From Pseudomonas nicosulfuronedens (lineage in GTDB: Bacteria; Pseudomonadota; Gammaproteobacteria; Pseudomonadales; Pseudomonadaceae), in the NCBI RefSeq assembly GCF_005877905.1, contig NZ_SWDV01000012.1, positions 1-64,000 on the forward strand: a DNA stretch of 64,000 nucleotides, given 5' to 3'. Of the stretch, positions 25,378 through 35,481 are shown piece after piece (within the stretch, counting starts at the first letter, position 1; each line of letters begins with the position of its first letter). A program made the translations under genes and the position numbers. Below the pieces are notes generated by a model that was not told the DNA's origin, searched no databases, and saw only the letters and a program-made list of their open reading frames with translations.

Positions 25378-26296
25378 GGCGCTTGCCTCGCAGTTCGGAG
25401 TACAGGTACGGCACGACGATGGCCAGCACGGCGCCCAGCATCAGCATCGCGCTGGCCGCGCCCAGGCCCATCTGGCCGCGGGTGAAGGTGTGGGCGTACA
25501 TGAACATCGCCGGCAGGTCGGAGGAATAGCCGGGCCCGCCGGCGGTCATCGCGGCCACCAGGTCGAAGCTCTTGATGGCGATGTGCGCGAGGATCATCAG
25601 CGCGCTGAAGAACACCGGGCGCAGGCTCGGCAGGACGATGCGCAGGTAGATGGTCGGCAGGCTCGCGCCGTCGACCTGGGCGGCACGTACGATGGCCGGG
25701 TCGACCCCGCGCAGGCCGGCGAGGAACAACGCCATGACGAAACCCGAGGCCTGCCAAACGGCGGCGATCACCAGGCAATAGACGACCCGCTCCGGGTCCA
25801 CCAGCCAGTCGAAGCGAAAGCCCGTCCAGCCCCAGTCGCGCAGCAGCTTGTCCAGGCCCAGGCCGGGGTTGAGCAGCCACTTCCAGGCGGTGCCGGTGAC
25901 GATCATCGACAACGCCATGGGGTACAGGTACACGGTGCGGATGAAGCCTTCGCGACGAATGCGCTGGTCCAGCAGGACCGCGAGGAACACGCCCAGCACC
26001 AGGCAGACGCCGATGAACAGGCCGCCGAACAGCAGGAGGTTCTTGCTCGCCACCCACCAGCGGTCGTTGTCCCACAGGCGCAGGTACTGGCTCAGGCCGG
26101 CCCAGGTGTAGGCCGGCATGAAGCGCGAATTGGTGAAGGACAGCAGCAGCGTCCAGCCGATGTAGCCGTACACGCAGACCAGCACCACGAGCATGCTCGG
26201 GGCCAGCACCAGCTTCGGCAGCCAGGCCTGCAGGCCATCGAGCAGCGAAGCGCGCGGACTGGCGGCGGGTGGAAAAGTCGGAGATTGGGTCGCCAT
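25370..26296 (-). CDS. gtsB: Sugar ABC transporter permease GtsB
   Basis: A 308-residue MalF-type permease with six TM helices; the EAA loop is LRGVDPAIVRAAQVDGASLPTIYLRIVLPSL. It forms the channel with GtsC. The 103-base gap to gtsA holds no clear terminator, so the genes are probably one operon. Confidence 0.95.
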   Translation of the reverse strand: MATQSPTFPPAASPRASLLDGLQAWLPKLVLAPSMLVVLVCVYGYIGWTLLLSFTNSRFMPAYTWAGLSQYLRLWDNDRWWVASKNLLLFGGLFIGVCLVLGVFLAVLLDQRIRREGFIRTVYLYPMALSMIVTGTAWKWLLNPGLGLDKLLRDWGWTGFRFDWLVDPERVVYCLVIAAVWQASGFVMALFLAGLRGVDPAIVRAAQVDGASLPTIYLRIVLPSLRPVFFSALMILAHIAIKSFDLVAAMTAGGPGYSSDLPAMFMYAHTFTRGQMGLGAASAMLMLGAVLAIVVPYLYSELRGKRHD

Positions 26297-26398
26297 CTGC
26301 TTTCTCGAGGATGAGTGAGCCCGCCCGGACTGCCGTGGCGGCCCGGAATCGCTCTGGGGAATCAGGAAGCCGGCTCCATCACGGAGCCGGCGAGCGCC

Positions 26399-27661
26399 TT
26401 ACTGCGCGGCGGCCTGGATGGCGGCGCCCAGTTGCTGCGCGGCCTTCAGCGGGTCGGCGGCGGGGTCGTTGAAGAAGTTGGTGACCACGTCGAAGATCGC
26501 GCCCTGCACGTAGCTGGAGGCAGCCATGCTGTGGGCCATGCTCGGCACCAGGTTGCCGTCGGCGGAGGCGGCCTTGAAGTCCTTCATCGACTGCTGGGCG
26601 CAGCTGTCGAAGGGCGTCATGTCGACGTCCAGTCGCACCGGGATCGAACCCTTGTTCAGGCTGAAGTCCTTCTGGAAGGCTGGGTCGAGTACCGCGCGGG
26701 CCAGGTCTTCCTGTGCCTTGCGATTCTCCGCGTTGCTCAGCTTGAACATCACCAGGGAGTCGATGTTGTAGTCGAAGGCCTTCTGCGTGCCAGGGAAAGG
26801 CAGGCACTGGTAGTCCTTGCCCGCCACCTTGCCGGCAGCGGTGAACTCGCTCTTGGCCCAGTCGCCCATGATCTGCATGCCGGCCTTGCCATTGATGACC
26901 ATGCCGGTGGCGACGTTCCACTCGCGACCGGCAGCGTCCGCGTCGACATAGCTGTGCAGCTTCTTCAGCGCGGCGAAGACATCGGCCATCGGCGCGCCGG
27001 TGAGAGTTTCCTTGTCCAGCTCGACGAAGGCCTTGCGGTAGCCTTCAGGGCCCATCTTGCTGAGCACCAGGTTCTCGAACAGGGTGCCGTCCTGCCACGG
27101 CTGGCTGCCATGGGCCAGCGGCGTGAAGCCGGCAGCCTTGAGCTTGTCGGCGGCGGCGAAGAATTCATCCAGGGTGGTCGGCGGCGTGGCGCCGGCCTTC
27201 TTGAAGACTTCCGGGTTGATGTACAGCCAGTTGACACGGTGCACGTTGACCGGCACGGCCACATAGTCGCCCTTGTACTTCATGATCTGCGCCACCTGCG
27301 GCGGCAGCAGTTGGTCCCACTTGCCCTCGGCAGCGACGTCGTTGAGGTCGGCGAGCAGGCCCAGCTCGCCCCACTCCTGGATGTCCGGCCCCTTGATCTG
27401 CGCGGCGGCCGGCGGATTACCGGACACGGCGCGGGTCTTCAGCACGGTCATGGCCGCCTCGCCACCTCCACCGGCAACGGCGAAGTCCTTCCAGGTGTGG
27501 CCCTTGGCTTCGACGAGTTTCTTCAGGGTTTCGGCGGCGCGCTTTTCACCGGGCGACGTCCACCAGTGCAGCACTTCGACTTCACCGGCGTGGGCCAGCA
27601 GGGGGGAGAGACAGAAAGAGGACAGACAGATGGCGGCCGACAGGCGACGGATCGCATTCAT
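26399..27661 (-). CDS. gtsA: Periplasmic glucose-binding protein GtsA
   Basis: A 420-residue family-1 solute-binding protein with a signal peptide ending LLAHA-G and the mature start [16 protein letters not shown]. Later blocks (GWEVLPC is not here; [38 protein letters not shown]) are typical of sugar-binding proteins. It delivers glucose to GtsBCD. The start at 27661 is set by the signal peptide; an A-rich Hfq/Crc motif sits just upstream and a perfect palindrome about 100 bases upstream. Confidence 0.94.
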   Translation of the reverse strand: MNAIRRLSAAICLSSFCLSPLLAHAGEVEVLHWWTSPGEKRAAETLKKLVEAKGHTWKDFAVAGGGGEAAMTVLKTRAVSGNPPAAAQIKGPDIQEWGELGLLADLNDVAAEGKWDQLLPPQVAQIMKYKGDYVAVPVNVHRVNWLYINPEVFKKAGATPPTTLDEFFAAADKLKAAGFTPLAHGSQPWQDGTLFENLVLSKMGPEGYRKAFVELDKETLTGAPMADVFAALKKLHSYVDADAAGREWNVATGMVINGKAGMQIMGDWAKSEFTAAGKVAGKDYQCLPFPGTQKAFDYNIDSLVMFKLSNAENRKAQEDLARAVLDPAFQKDFSLNKGSIPVRLDVDMTPFDSCAQQSMKDFKAASADGNLVPSMAHSMAASSYVQGAIFDVVTNFFNDPAADPLKAAQQLGAAIQAAAQ

Positions 27662-27670
27662 GGGGAGCAC

Positions 27671-27685
27671 CTTGTTCTTGTTATT
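27671..27685 (-). promoter_or_regulatory. Hfq/Crc-type A-rich motif at the gtsA ribosome binding site
   Basis: The mRNA leader reads AAT AAC AAG AAC AAG and runs directly into the ribosome binding region nine bases before ATG. Five A-A-N triplets fit the Hfq/Crc catabolite-repression motif of pseudomonads. Confidence 0.75.
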
Positions 27686-27762
27686 GGAGGCAAGTCTGCG
27701 CTTGCGATGGTCCGAGTCTATCCAAGGCATTCCGGTCTCCGGGTAACGAAGCGATCTTTGAT

Positions 27763-27780
27763 TGTCACCGCTCGGTGACA
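27763..27780. promoter_or_regulatory. 18-base perfect palindrome upstream of gtsA
   Basis: TGTCACCG-CT-CGGTGACA, about 100 bases before the gtsA start codon, where an operator would lie. The cognate regulator is unassigned; GltR is the obvious candidate by context, although OmpR-type proteins usually bind direct repeats. Confidence 0.55.
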
Positions 27781-27856
27781 TTTGGGCTTGCTGTGAAGCG
27801 CTGTATTGGGTGAGCGTTTTCGAATGTGTCCTGGGGTACTGAACTCCGCCCCACCA

Positions 27857-27890
27857 CCCTCTCCCCCGCCCTCTCCCTGAAGGGAGAGGG
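27857..27890. repeat. GAGAGGG-type inverted repeat, copy 1
   Basis: CCCTCTCCCCCGCCCTCTCC continuing into a CCCTGAAGGG hairpin and AGAGGG. This is the first of five related copies between gtsA and gtrS. Copies 1 and 3 share one orientation, copies 2 and 5 the opposite. Confidence 0.85.
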
Positions 27891-28000
27891 AGCTGTCCTC
27901 AGCCGTGCCAGGTATGCAGCTCGCCTGATGCCGTCGCAGCTTCCAACTATCTATGGGGAGCCGGCTGACGCCGAGGCCTCGCCTCTCGCTCCGAGCGGCC

Positions 28001-28034
28001 CCCTCTCCCTTCAGGGAGAGGGTTGGGGCGAGGG
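28001..28034. repeat. GAGAGGG-type inverted repeat, copy 2 (overlaps DUF559 3' end)
   Basis: Opposite orientation to copy 1. The last residues of the DUF559 protein (about SPQPSP) and its stop codon are encoded by this repeat, so the gene ends within it. Confidence 0.85.
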
Positions 28035-28376
28035 CACGGAGTCCGATTCGAGCATCAGTCGTATCGCCTCCAGCACCGAATCCATCTTCAACAGCACATC
28101 ATGATTCCAGAAACGCAGCACCGTGAAACCCCTGCTCTTGAGCCAAGCATCACGCTCACGGTCGGTGGAAGAATCCAGATGCTGCCCACCATCCAGTTCG
28201 ATGATCAACATGCGTTCGTGACAAATGAAATCGACGATGTAGGGGCCGATGATTTTCTGCCTGCGGAATTTCAGGCCGAGGAAGCGGTGGCCCCGTATAT
28301 GGTGCCAGAGGGCGCGTTCGGCTTCGGTCTGGTCTGTGCGGAGTTGTTTTGAATATTGGGTGAGGTGGGATGACAT
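28011..28376 (-). CDS. DUF559 domain protein, predicted Vsr-like endonuclease
   Basis: A 121-residue protein of the DUF559 family (PD-(D/E)XK fold, related to Vsr): QTEAERALWHHIR, FLGLKFRRQKIIGPYIVDFICHE with the catalytic Asp, IIELDGGQH with the Glu/Asp pair, then DAWLKSRGFTVLRFWNHDVL. Cellular role is unknown; DUF559 genes are often solitary and near repeats. GGAG precedes the ATG at 28376. The gene lies between repeat copies 2 and 3 and splits the otherwise conserved gts-gtr order. Confidence 0.85.
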   Translation of the reverse strand: MSSHLTQYSKQLRTDQTEAERALWHHIRGHRFLGLKFRRQKIIGPYIVDFICHERMLIIELDGGQHLDSSTDRERDAWLKSRGFTVLRFWNHDVLLKMDSVLEAIRLMLESDSVPSPQPSP

Positions 28377-28427
28377 TGGCGGAGCTCCAGCGGGAGTACT
28401 GCTGGAGGCTAGTGCCACCACCCACCG

Positions 28428-28461
28428 CCCTCTCCCCAGCCCTCTCCCTGAAGGGAGAGGG
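28428..28461. repeat. GAGAGGG-type inverted repeat, copy 3
   Basis: CCCTCTCCCCAGCCCTCTCC followed by the CCCTGAAGGG hairpin, in the orientation of copy 1. It lies about 50 bases upstream of the DUF559 start codon. Confidence 0.85.
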
Positions 28462-28670
28462 AGCTTTCCGAACAGGCTGTGGGCGTTTGCGCTCATACAT
28501 ACAATTGCTTCGGGCGAACTCCATTGTCCGGGATCATACCGAAGAGCTCCCTTCCTTCAGGGAGAGGGAGCTTTCCGAGCGGTCTGTAGGTGCTGCACTC
28601 ATACAGGCAATTGCTTCGGGAGAACCCCATTGTCCGCGCCCGCTCCGAACGGTCCCCTCTCCCTTCAGGG
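28453..28670. repeat. Two diverged tandem units of about 107 bases
   Basis: From GGGAGAGGGAGCTTTCCGA the sequence recurs at a 107-base offset (28453 and 28560), with shared blocks GAGCTTTCCGA, CTCATACA, CAATTGCTTCGGG and CCCATTGTCC (one mismatch). The units are imperfect and have no coding potential. They look like duplicated repeat-plus-spacer segments of the DUF559 insert. Confidence 0.7.
28548..28568. repeat. GAGAGGG-type inverted repeat, copy 4 (degenerate)
   Basis: CTCCCTTCCTTCAGGGAGAGG, a shortened copy at the junction of the two tandem 107-base units. Confidence 0.7.
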
Positions 28671-28688
28671 AGAGGGTTAGGGAGAGGG
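28655..28688. repeat. GAGAGGG-type inverted repeat, copy 5
   Basis: CCCTCTCCCTTCAGGGAGAG continuing GGTTAGGGAGAGGG, in the orientation of copy 2. It marks the gtrS-side edge of the insert, 47 bases from the gtrS stop. Confidence 0.85.
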
Positions 28689-28734
28689 CAATGGTATCCA
28701 TGCACTCCGAAGTGTCCGCCGGAAACAGAGCGCC

Positions 28735-30183
28735 CTACTCCACCTCCAGGCGCGGCAAGCGCAACGTGACCCGCAGCCCGCCCTCGCGTCGGTTCTGCAG
28801 GGTGACTTCGCCACCGTGCGTGTGCGCGATGTTCCGCGCGATGCCCAGGCCAAGCCCGTACCCCTGGCCGCGCTCGGAGAGGCGGAAGCGCGGCTCGAAG
28901 ACTTTCTCCAGACGCTGTTCCGGCACGCCGGGGCCCTGGTCGTCGACGTGCAGGACCACGGCATCGGCATCGTCCTCGATGCTCAGTTGCGCGCGCTCGC
29001 CGTACTTCAGCGCATTGTCCAGCAGGTTACCGATGCAGCGCTTGAGCGCCAGCGGCTTGCCCGGATAGGCCTCCAGCGCGGCGCCAAGCACCTCGACGCG
29101 GCCATCGGCGATGTAGGGGCCGGCGACGTATTGCAGCAACTGGTTGAGGTCCACCGGCTCGATGTTCTCGTGGATGTCGGTATCCTTCACGCATTGCAGC
29201 GCGCCCTTCACCAGCAGCTCCAGCTCGTCGAGGTCGTGGCTGAATTTCTCCTGCGCCTGCTCATCCTCCAACAGCTCGACCCGCAGGCGCAGGCGGGTGA
29301 TGGGTGTACGCAGGTCGTGGGAGATGCCGCTGAACAACTGGCCACGCTCGTTGACATAACGGTCGATGCGCTCGCGCATGGTATTGAAGGCTCGGGAAAC
29401 TTCCACCAGCTCGCTCGCCCCGCTCTCCTCCAGCGGTTGGTCCGGGCTGCCGACCGCGATGTCACGGGCCGCGCGGGCCAGGCGCTTGAGCGGGCGGCTC
29501 TGCCAGTGCACCAGCAGGCCGGTGAACAGCAGCAACAGCAGGCTGGTAAAAGCGATGGAAATCACCTGCTGCGGCGGCAGGCCTTCCGGCTCCAGGGTGA
29601 CGTACGGCGCCGGCATCAGGCTGGCGATGTACAGCCACTCGCTTTCACCGATACGAATCTGCGTGACCAGTACCGGCGGGTTCACCGGCTCCAGGGTCAG
29701 CGCATAGTGCGCCCAGGAACGCGGCAGTTCCTCAAGCTTCAGCTCGCCGTTGAACAGCCGCAGGTCATCGGGGCTGACGAATTCCACCTGCAGCTCGACG
29801 TCCTTGCCCAGCTTCTGGTGCAGGACGTCCTGCACGATGTCGATCACCGCCTGTTTGTTCGTCGTGTCGGGCAACGCGCGCAGGTTCAGCGGGCGCTCGT
29901 TGAGCGAGACGAAGAAGCGCGTGCCGCCCATGCTGCGCAACTGGTCGAGCACCAAGGGACGGTAGCCGATGGGCAACGAGCGGAAGTAGCTGACGCTGGC
30001 GGCCATGGAGTAGGCCAGGCTGCGAGAGCTGGTGAGCAGGCCGTCGCGCTGGCTGGTGCGCAGGTGGGAAATCCAGAACAGGCTCGACAGACCCTGGGCA
30101 ATCAACACCGCCAGCAGGGTGAGCAACAGCATGCGACCGAGCAGCGAGCGCGGCACCAGGGCCCAGCGACGGCGTTCACTCAT
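28735..30183 (-). CDS. gtrS: Sensor histidine kinase GtrS
   Basis: A 482-residue kinase: TM helix at about 13-35, a periplasmic domain of about 130 residues, a second TM (VISIAFTSLLLLLFTGLLVHW), HAMP, HisKA with SGISHDLRTPITRLR (H289), and HATPase with GNLLDNALKYG, DDQGPGV and GYGLGLGIA. In P. aeruginosa GtrS senses 2-ketogluconate or 6-phosphogluconate and acts through GltR on glucose uptake genes. Its start overlaps the gltR stop by 8 bases. Confidence 0.93.
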   Translation of the reverse strand: MSERRRWALVPRSLLGRMLLLTLLAVLIAQGLSSLFWISHLRTSQRDGLLTSSRSLAYSMAASVSYFRSLPIGYRPLVLDQLRSMGGTRFFVSLNERPLNLRALPDTTNKQAVIDIVQDVLHQKLGKDVELQVEFVSPDDLRLFNGELKLEELPRSWAHYALTLEPVNPPVLVTQIRIGESEWLYIASLMPAPYVTLEPEGLPPQQVISIAFTSLLLLLFTGLLVHWQSRPLKRLARAARDIAVGSPDQPLEESGASELVEVSRAFNTMRERIDRYVNERGQLFSGISHDLRTPITRLRLRVELLEDEQAQEKFSHDLDELELLVKGALQCVKDTDIHENIEPVDLNQLLQYVAGPYIADGRVEVLGAALEAYPGKPLALKRCIGNLLDNALKYGERAQLSIEDDADAVVLHVDDQGPGVPEQRLEKVFEPRFRLSERGQGYGLGLGIARNIAHTHGGEVTLQNRREGGLRVTLRLPRLEVE

Positions 30184-30910
30184 GGCCGGCGAGGTGTGGG
30201 CGAACCTGGGCGGCCAGCAGGTAGCCACTGCCGCGCACGGTCTGGATCAGTCGAGCGGGCTTGCCAGTGTCACGCAGGCGCTGGCGCAGGCGCGACACGG
30301 CCATGTCGACGATGCGCTCCAGCGGCATCACCTCGCGACCACGGGTGGCGCTGGCGATGGTGTCGCGGTCGAGTATCTGCCGGGGGTTGTCGAGGAACAG
30401 CTTGAGCAGGGCGAAGTCGGCACCACTGAGGAAGTGCTCCTCGCCGTCCTCGTGGAACAGCCGGTGGCTGATGGTATCCAGCCGCCAGTCGTCGAAGGCG
30501 ATGACTTCGCCGCCGCGCACCTGGGTGAACTGCGCGCGGCGCAGCAGCGCCTTGATCCGCGCCAGCAGCTCGCGGGGGCTGAAGGGCTTGCCGAGGTAGT
30601 CGTCGGCGCCCAGCTCCAGGCCCACCACACGGTCGGCCTCGTCGGAGCTGGCGGTGAGCATGATCACCGGCATGCAGGCGTGGCGCTGGTGCGAGCGGAT
30701 CCAGCGGCACAGGCTGAAACCGTCTTCGTCGGGCAGCATCACGTCGAGGATCGCCAGGGCGGATTCCTCGTCGCACAGCGCACGGCGGAAGTCCGCGCCA
30801 TTGGCGACGGCGCGCACCTGGAAACCGGCGCGGCTGAGGTAGGTTTCCAGCAGCTCGCGGATTTCCTGGTCGTCGTCCACCAGCAGGATGGATCGGGCAG
30901 GCTGGTTCAC
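30176..30910 (-). CDS. gltR: OmpR-type response regulator GltR
   Basis: A 244-residue regulator: receiver with VDDD at 11-14, D56 (AILDVMLP) and K near GKPFSPRE, then a winged-helix DNA-binding domain ending LIQTVRGSGYLLA. It pairs with GtrS to control gts and oprB. It starts with GTG (AGGA upstream), and an A-rich Hfq/Crc motif lies just before. It is co-transcribed with glk upstream and gtrS downstream. Confidence 0.93.
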   Translation of the reverse strand: MNQPARSILLVDDDQEIRELLETYLSRAGFQVRAVANGADFRRALCDEESALAILDVMLPDEDGFSLCRWIRSHQRHACMPVIMLTASSDEADRVVGLELGADDYLGKPFSPRELLARIKALLRRAQFTQVRGGEVIAFDDWRLDTISHRLFHEDGEEHFLSGADFALLKLFLDNPRQILDRDTIASATRGREVMPLERIVDMAVSRLRQRLRDTGKPARLIQTVRGSGYLLAAQVRPHLAGHE

Positions 30911-30924
30911 TTCGGGCGTCCTTC

Positions 30925-30939
30925 GTTCTTGTTGTTCTT
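30925..30939 (-). promoter_or_regulatory. Hfq/Crc-type A-rich motif in the gltR leader
   Basis: On the mRNA strand AAG AAC AAC AAG AAC, the same 15 bases as in the first oprB codons, lies just upstream of the gltR ribosome binding site. It would subject the regulator itself to catabolite repression. Confidence 0.7.
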
Positions 30940-30957
30940 CAGGGATGGAGCGTGGAA

Positions 30958-31956
30958 TCAACCTTCGTTGCGCAGCGCCTGCTCCAGGGCAACACCGGCA
31001 CCGAACAGGCCCGGATGGTCCGCCGTCATGACCCACACCGGAACCGGATCGAGGTAGGGCCCGCTGGTCTTGCCACGGCTGCGGAAGGCCTCGGCGAAGC
31101 CACTGCGCTGGAAGCGCTCGAGGAAGCGCGGGACGATGCCGCCGGTGATGTACACGCCACCCAGCCCGCCGACCGTCAGCACGGCGTTGCCGGCGACCCG
31201 TGCCAGCCAGAGGAAGAAGTGCTCCAGCACCGCGTCGGCGTAGGCATCGCCGGCCATGGCGCGCTCGCCGATCTCGGCGGCGGTGGCGCATGCAGGCTCC
31301 ACACCATCGAGTTGGCAGCTCATGCGGTAGAGGTTTTCCAGGCCACTGCCGGAGAGCACGCGTTCGGCCGAGACGTGGCCGTACTTCTCGCGCAGCAGTT
31401 GCCAGAGGGCGAAGTCGCGCTCGGAGGTCACCGGCAGGTCGACGTGACCGCCTTCGCAGGGCAGCACTTCCCAGCCGCCACTCGGCAACGGCATCAGGCT
31501 GCCGACGCCCAGTCCGGTGCCCGGGCCGATGATCAGTTTGGCGCGGCCTTCCAGCGCCTTGCCGGGACGCACCTGTACCAGGTGCTCTTCCGACAGCCGC
31601 GAGGCCGCCCAGGCCATGGTGCTGAAGTCGTTCACCAGCAGCAGGTGGCTCAGGCCCAGCTCGGCGCGAAATGACTCGCGCCGGATCACCCAGTGGTTGT
31701 TGGTGAACTTGAAGTCACCCGCACCGACAGGGCCGGCGCAAGCCAGGCAGACATTTTCGACAGCCGACAACGGTTGGCCCACGCGCTGCAGATAGTCGCG
31801 CACGGCGTCTTCCGGGCGTGGATAGTCGGCGCAGGCCAGGACCTGGATGGATTCGAGGACTTCACCGCGCCACAAGGCGAAGCGGGCATTGGTGCCACCG
31901 ATGTCGCCGACCAGGGCGAAACCGTTGGAAAAGGACTGAGCGTTATTGGAGTTCAT
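30958..31956 (-). CDS. glk: Glucokinase
   Basis: A 332-residue ROK-independent, E. coli-type glucokinase: LVGDIGGTNARFAL (phosphate-binding), LLVNDFSTMAWA (catalytic Asp), IGPGTGLGVGSL and the late GGVYITGGIVPRF. It makes glucose-6-phosphate from imported glucose for the Entner-Doudoroff route. The start at 31956 is set by family alignment; the ribosome binding site is weak. It lies between edd and gltR on the same strand. Confidence 0.94.
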   Translation of the reverse strand: MNSNNAQSFSNGFALVGDIGGTNARFALWRGEVLESIQVLACADYPRPEDAVRDYLQRVGQPLSAVENVCLACAGPVGAGDFKFTNNHWVIRRESFRAELGLSHLLLVNDFSTMAWAASRLSEEHLVQVRPGKALEGRAKLIIGPGTGLGVGSLMPLPSGGWEVLPCEGGHVDLPVTSERDFALWQLLREKYGHVSAERVLSGSGLENLYRMSCQLDGVEPACATAAEIGERAMAGDAYADAVLEHFFLWLARVAGNAVLTVGGLGGVYITGGIVPRFLERFQRSGFAEAFRSRGKTSGPYLDPVPVWVMTADHPGLFGAGVALEQALRNEG

Positions 31957-32026
31957 CGCGGGCTCGGGCCTGGAAGTTGGGTGAAAGGTGCGGCGCGGGA
32001 TCATGCCAGCATAGGACAGCGGCGGA

Positions 32027-32069
32027 AACGTCCTGTGCGACGGACAGGCAGTCCGTCACACAGGACGTT
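32027..32069 (-). terminator. Strong intercistronic hairpin between edd and glk
   Basis: Arms 32027-32045 and 32051-32069 pair over 19 bases with one mismatch around a 5-base loop. Only a short T run follows on the minus strand. It may attenuate edd read-through into glk or stabilise the edd mRNA 3' end. Confidence 0.6.
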
Positions 32070-32076
32070 GGACGGG

Positions 32077-33903
<1,827 letters not shown>

Positions 33904-33929
33904 GGCAGCATTCTCCTACAGACTATCGG

Positions 33930-33944
33930 TTGTTGTTTTTACAA
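33930..33944. promoter_or_regulatory. HexR-type operator between edd and gap
   Basis: TTGT-TGTTTTT-ACAA fits the TTGT-N7/8-ACAA HexR operator described in Pseudomonas. It lies 26 bases before the edd start and about 90 bases before gap, so HexR could control both. The hexR gene is not in the window. Confidence 0.75.
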
Positions 33945-34031
33945 CATAATTGTTTATTCCAAGGCGTTTACTTTTCAACGACGTGGAAATTTAATGGTTT
34001 TTACCACAACAAAAGAAAAGAGACGACCTTC

Positions 34032-35036
34032 ATGACTATACGCCTGGCTATCAACGGATTTGGCCGCATCGGTCGAAACGTGCTCCGCGCGCTCTACTCG
34101 GGCGCCTACCGCCAGCACCTGCAAGTGGTGGCGATCAATGACCTCGGCGACGCCGCGATCAACGCCCACCTGTTCCAGTACGACAGCGTGCACGGGCAGT
34201 TCACCGGCCACGTCGAGCATGACGCCGAAAGCCTCAGGGTAGAGGGCGACCGCATCGCCGTCACGGCCATCCGCAATCCAGCCGACCTGCCGTGGAAGAC
34301 GCTGGGGGTGGATATCGTGCTGGAGTGCACCGGCCTGTTCACCTCTCGCGACAAGGCCGCTGCGCACCTGGCCGCCGGCGCGCGGCAGGTGCTGATCTCC
34401 GCTCCCGGCCAAGGCGTGGACGCCACGGTGGTGTTCGGCGTCAACGACAACATCCTGCGCACGGAACATCAGGTCGTCTCCAATGCCTCCTGCACCACCA
34501 ACTGCCTGGCGCCGGTGGCCCAGGTGCTGCACCGCGAGCTGGGCATCGAGCACGGACTGATGACCACCATTCATGCCTACACCAACGACCAGAATCTCTC
34601 CGACGTCTACCACAGCGACCCGTACCGCGCGCGTTCGGCGACCCAGTCGATGATCCCGACCCGGACCGGCGCCGCCGAAGCGGTGGGCCTGGTATTGCCG
34701 GAACTGGCGGGCAAGCTGACCGGCCTGGCGGTGCGGGTGCCGGTGATCAACGTGTCACTGGTGGACCTCACGCTGCAGGTCGCCCGCGACACCAGCGCGC
34801 AGGAGATCAACGAACTGATGGAGCGAGCCGGCGAGACCTCGGCGATCCTCGGTTTCAACCGCCAGCCGCTGGTGTCGGTGGACTTCAACCACGACCCGCG
34901 CTCCGCCATCTTCGACGCCAACCACACACGGGTGAGCGGCCGGCTGGTGAAGGTGATGGCCTGGTACGACAACGAGTGGGGGTTCTCCAACCGCATGCTG
35001 GATACGGCGCGGGCGATGGCTGCGGCGCGGGGGTGA
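34032..35036 (+). CDS. gap: Glyceraldehyde-3-phosphate dehydrogenase, type I
   Basis: A 334-residue enzyme: NAD-binding [15 protein letters not shown] at the start, the catalytic cysteine in [22 protein letters not shown], and [12 protein letters not shown] near the end. It oxidises glyceraldehyde-3-phosphate from the Entner-Doudoroff route to 1,3-bisphosphoglycerate. It is divergent from edd; the ATG at 34032 fits the family N-terminus. An A-rich stretch (ACAACAAAAGAAAAG) precedes the ribosome binding region. Confidence 0.95.
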   Translation: MTIRLAINGFGRIGRNVLRALYSGAYRQHLQVVAINDLGDAAINAHLFQYDSVHGQFTGHVEHDAESLRVEGDRIAVTAIRNPADLPWKTLGVDIVLECTGLFTSRDKAAAHLAAGARQVLISAPGQGVDATVVFGVNDNILRTEHQVVSNASCTTNCLAPVAQVLHRELGIEHGLMTTIHAYTNDQNLSDVYHSDPYRARSATQSMIPTRTGAAEAVGLVLPELAGKLTGLAVRVPVINVSLVDLTLQVARDTSAQEINELMERAGETSAILGFNRQPLVSVDFNHDPRSAIFDANHTRVSGRLVKVMAWYDNEWGFSNRMLDTARAMAAARG

Positions 35037-35042
35037 AGCGAG

Positions 35043-35112
35043 GTTCGCGAGCAAGCTCGCTCCTACAGGTCTGCAGTCCGGGCTCTTCGTAGGAGCGAGC
35101 TTGCTCGCGAAC
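35043..35112. repeat. REP pair, reversed arm order
   Basis: Same REP family, but here the GTTCGCGAGCAAGCTCGC arm comes first and the GTAGGAGCGAGC arm second, the opposite arrangement to the other pairs. It lies between the convergent gap and DUF1289 genes, where it could serve as terminator. Confidence 0.88.
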
Positions 35113-35122
35113 GGCCTTTCAA

Positions 35123-35305
35123 TCAGCGATAAAGCCGCTTCCCCTGCGCCTCCAGCACCAGCAGGCGCATGTCCGCCTCGGCCAGGATCGCTTCCTGGCC
35201 CAGGTGATCGACGCGCTTCCACGCCTTGATTTCCTCGCGACTGCGACCGCAACCCAGGCAAATGCCCTGTTCGAACTCGCAGACCTTGATGCACGGACTC
35301 TTCAC
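35123..35305 (-). CDS. DUF1289 family protein
   Basis: A 60-residue protein with the DUF1289 cysteine pattern SPCIKVCEFEQGICLGCGRS (C5, C9, C17, C20) and the following EEIKAWKRVDH. Four close cysteines suggest a metal or Fe-S site. Function is unknown. It is a single-gene unit next to a REP pair. Confidence 0.85.
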   Translation of the reverse strand: MKSPCIKVCEFEQGICLGCGRSREEIKAWKRVDHLGQEAILAEADMRLLVLEAQGKRLYR

Positions 35306-35481
35306 GGACTTCCTCTCGCCTCGATGGGTGAACGTCAGTGGGCCTGCACAATGGACACCCGCTAACGGCCAAGGTCCAACTCGATTTTCCCATCGGCGCC
35401 ATCGACGCGGGTTATCGAAGCGGGCAATCGAAGGGCGCGCGCCTTGCTAGAATCCGCCCTCCACGCTTTCCGGCTTCGCTG

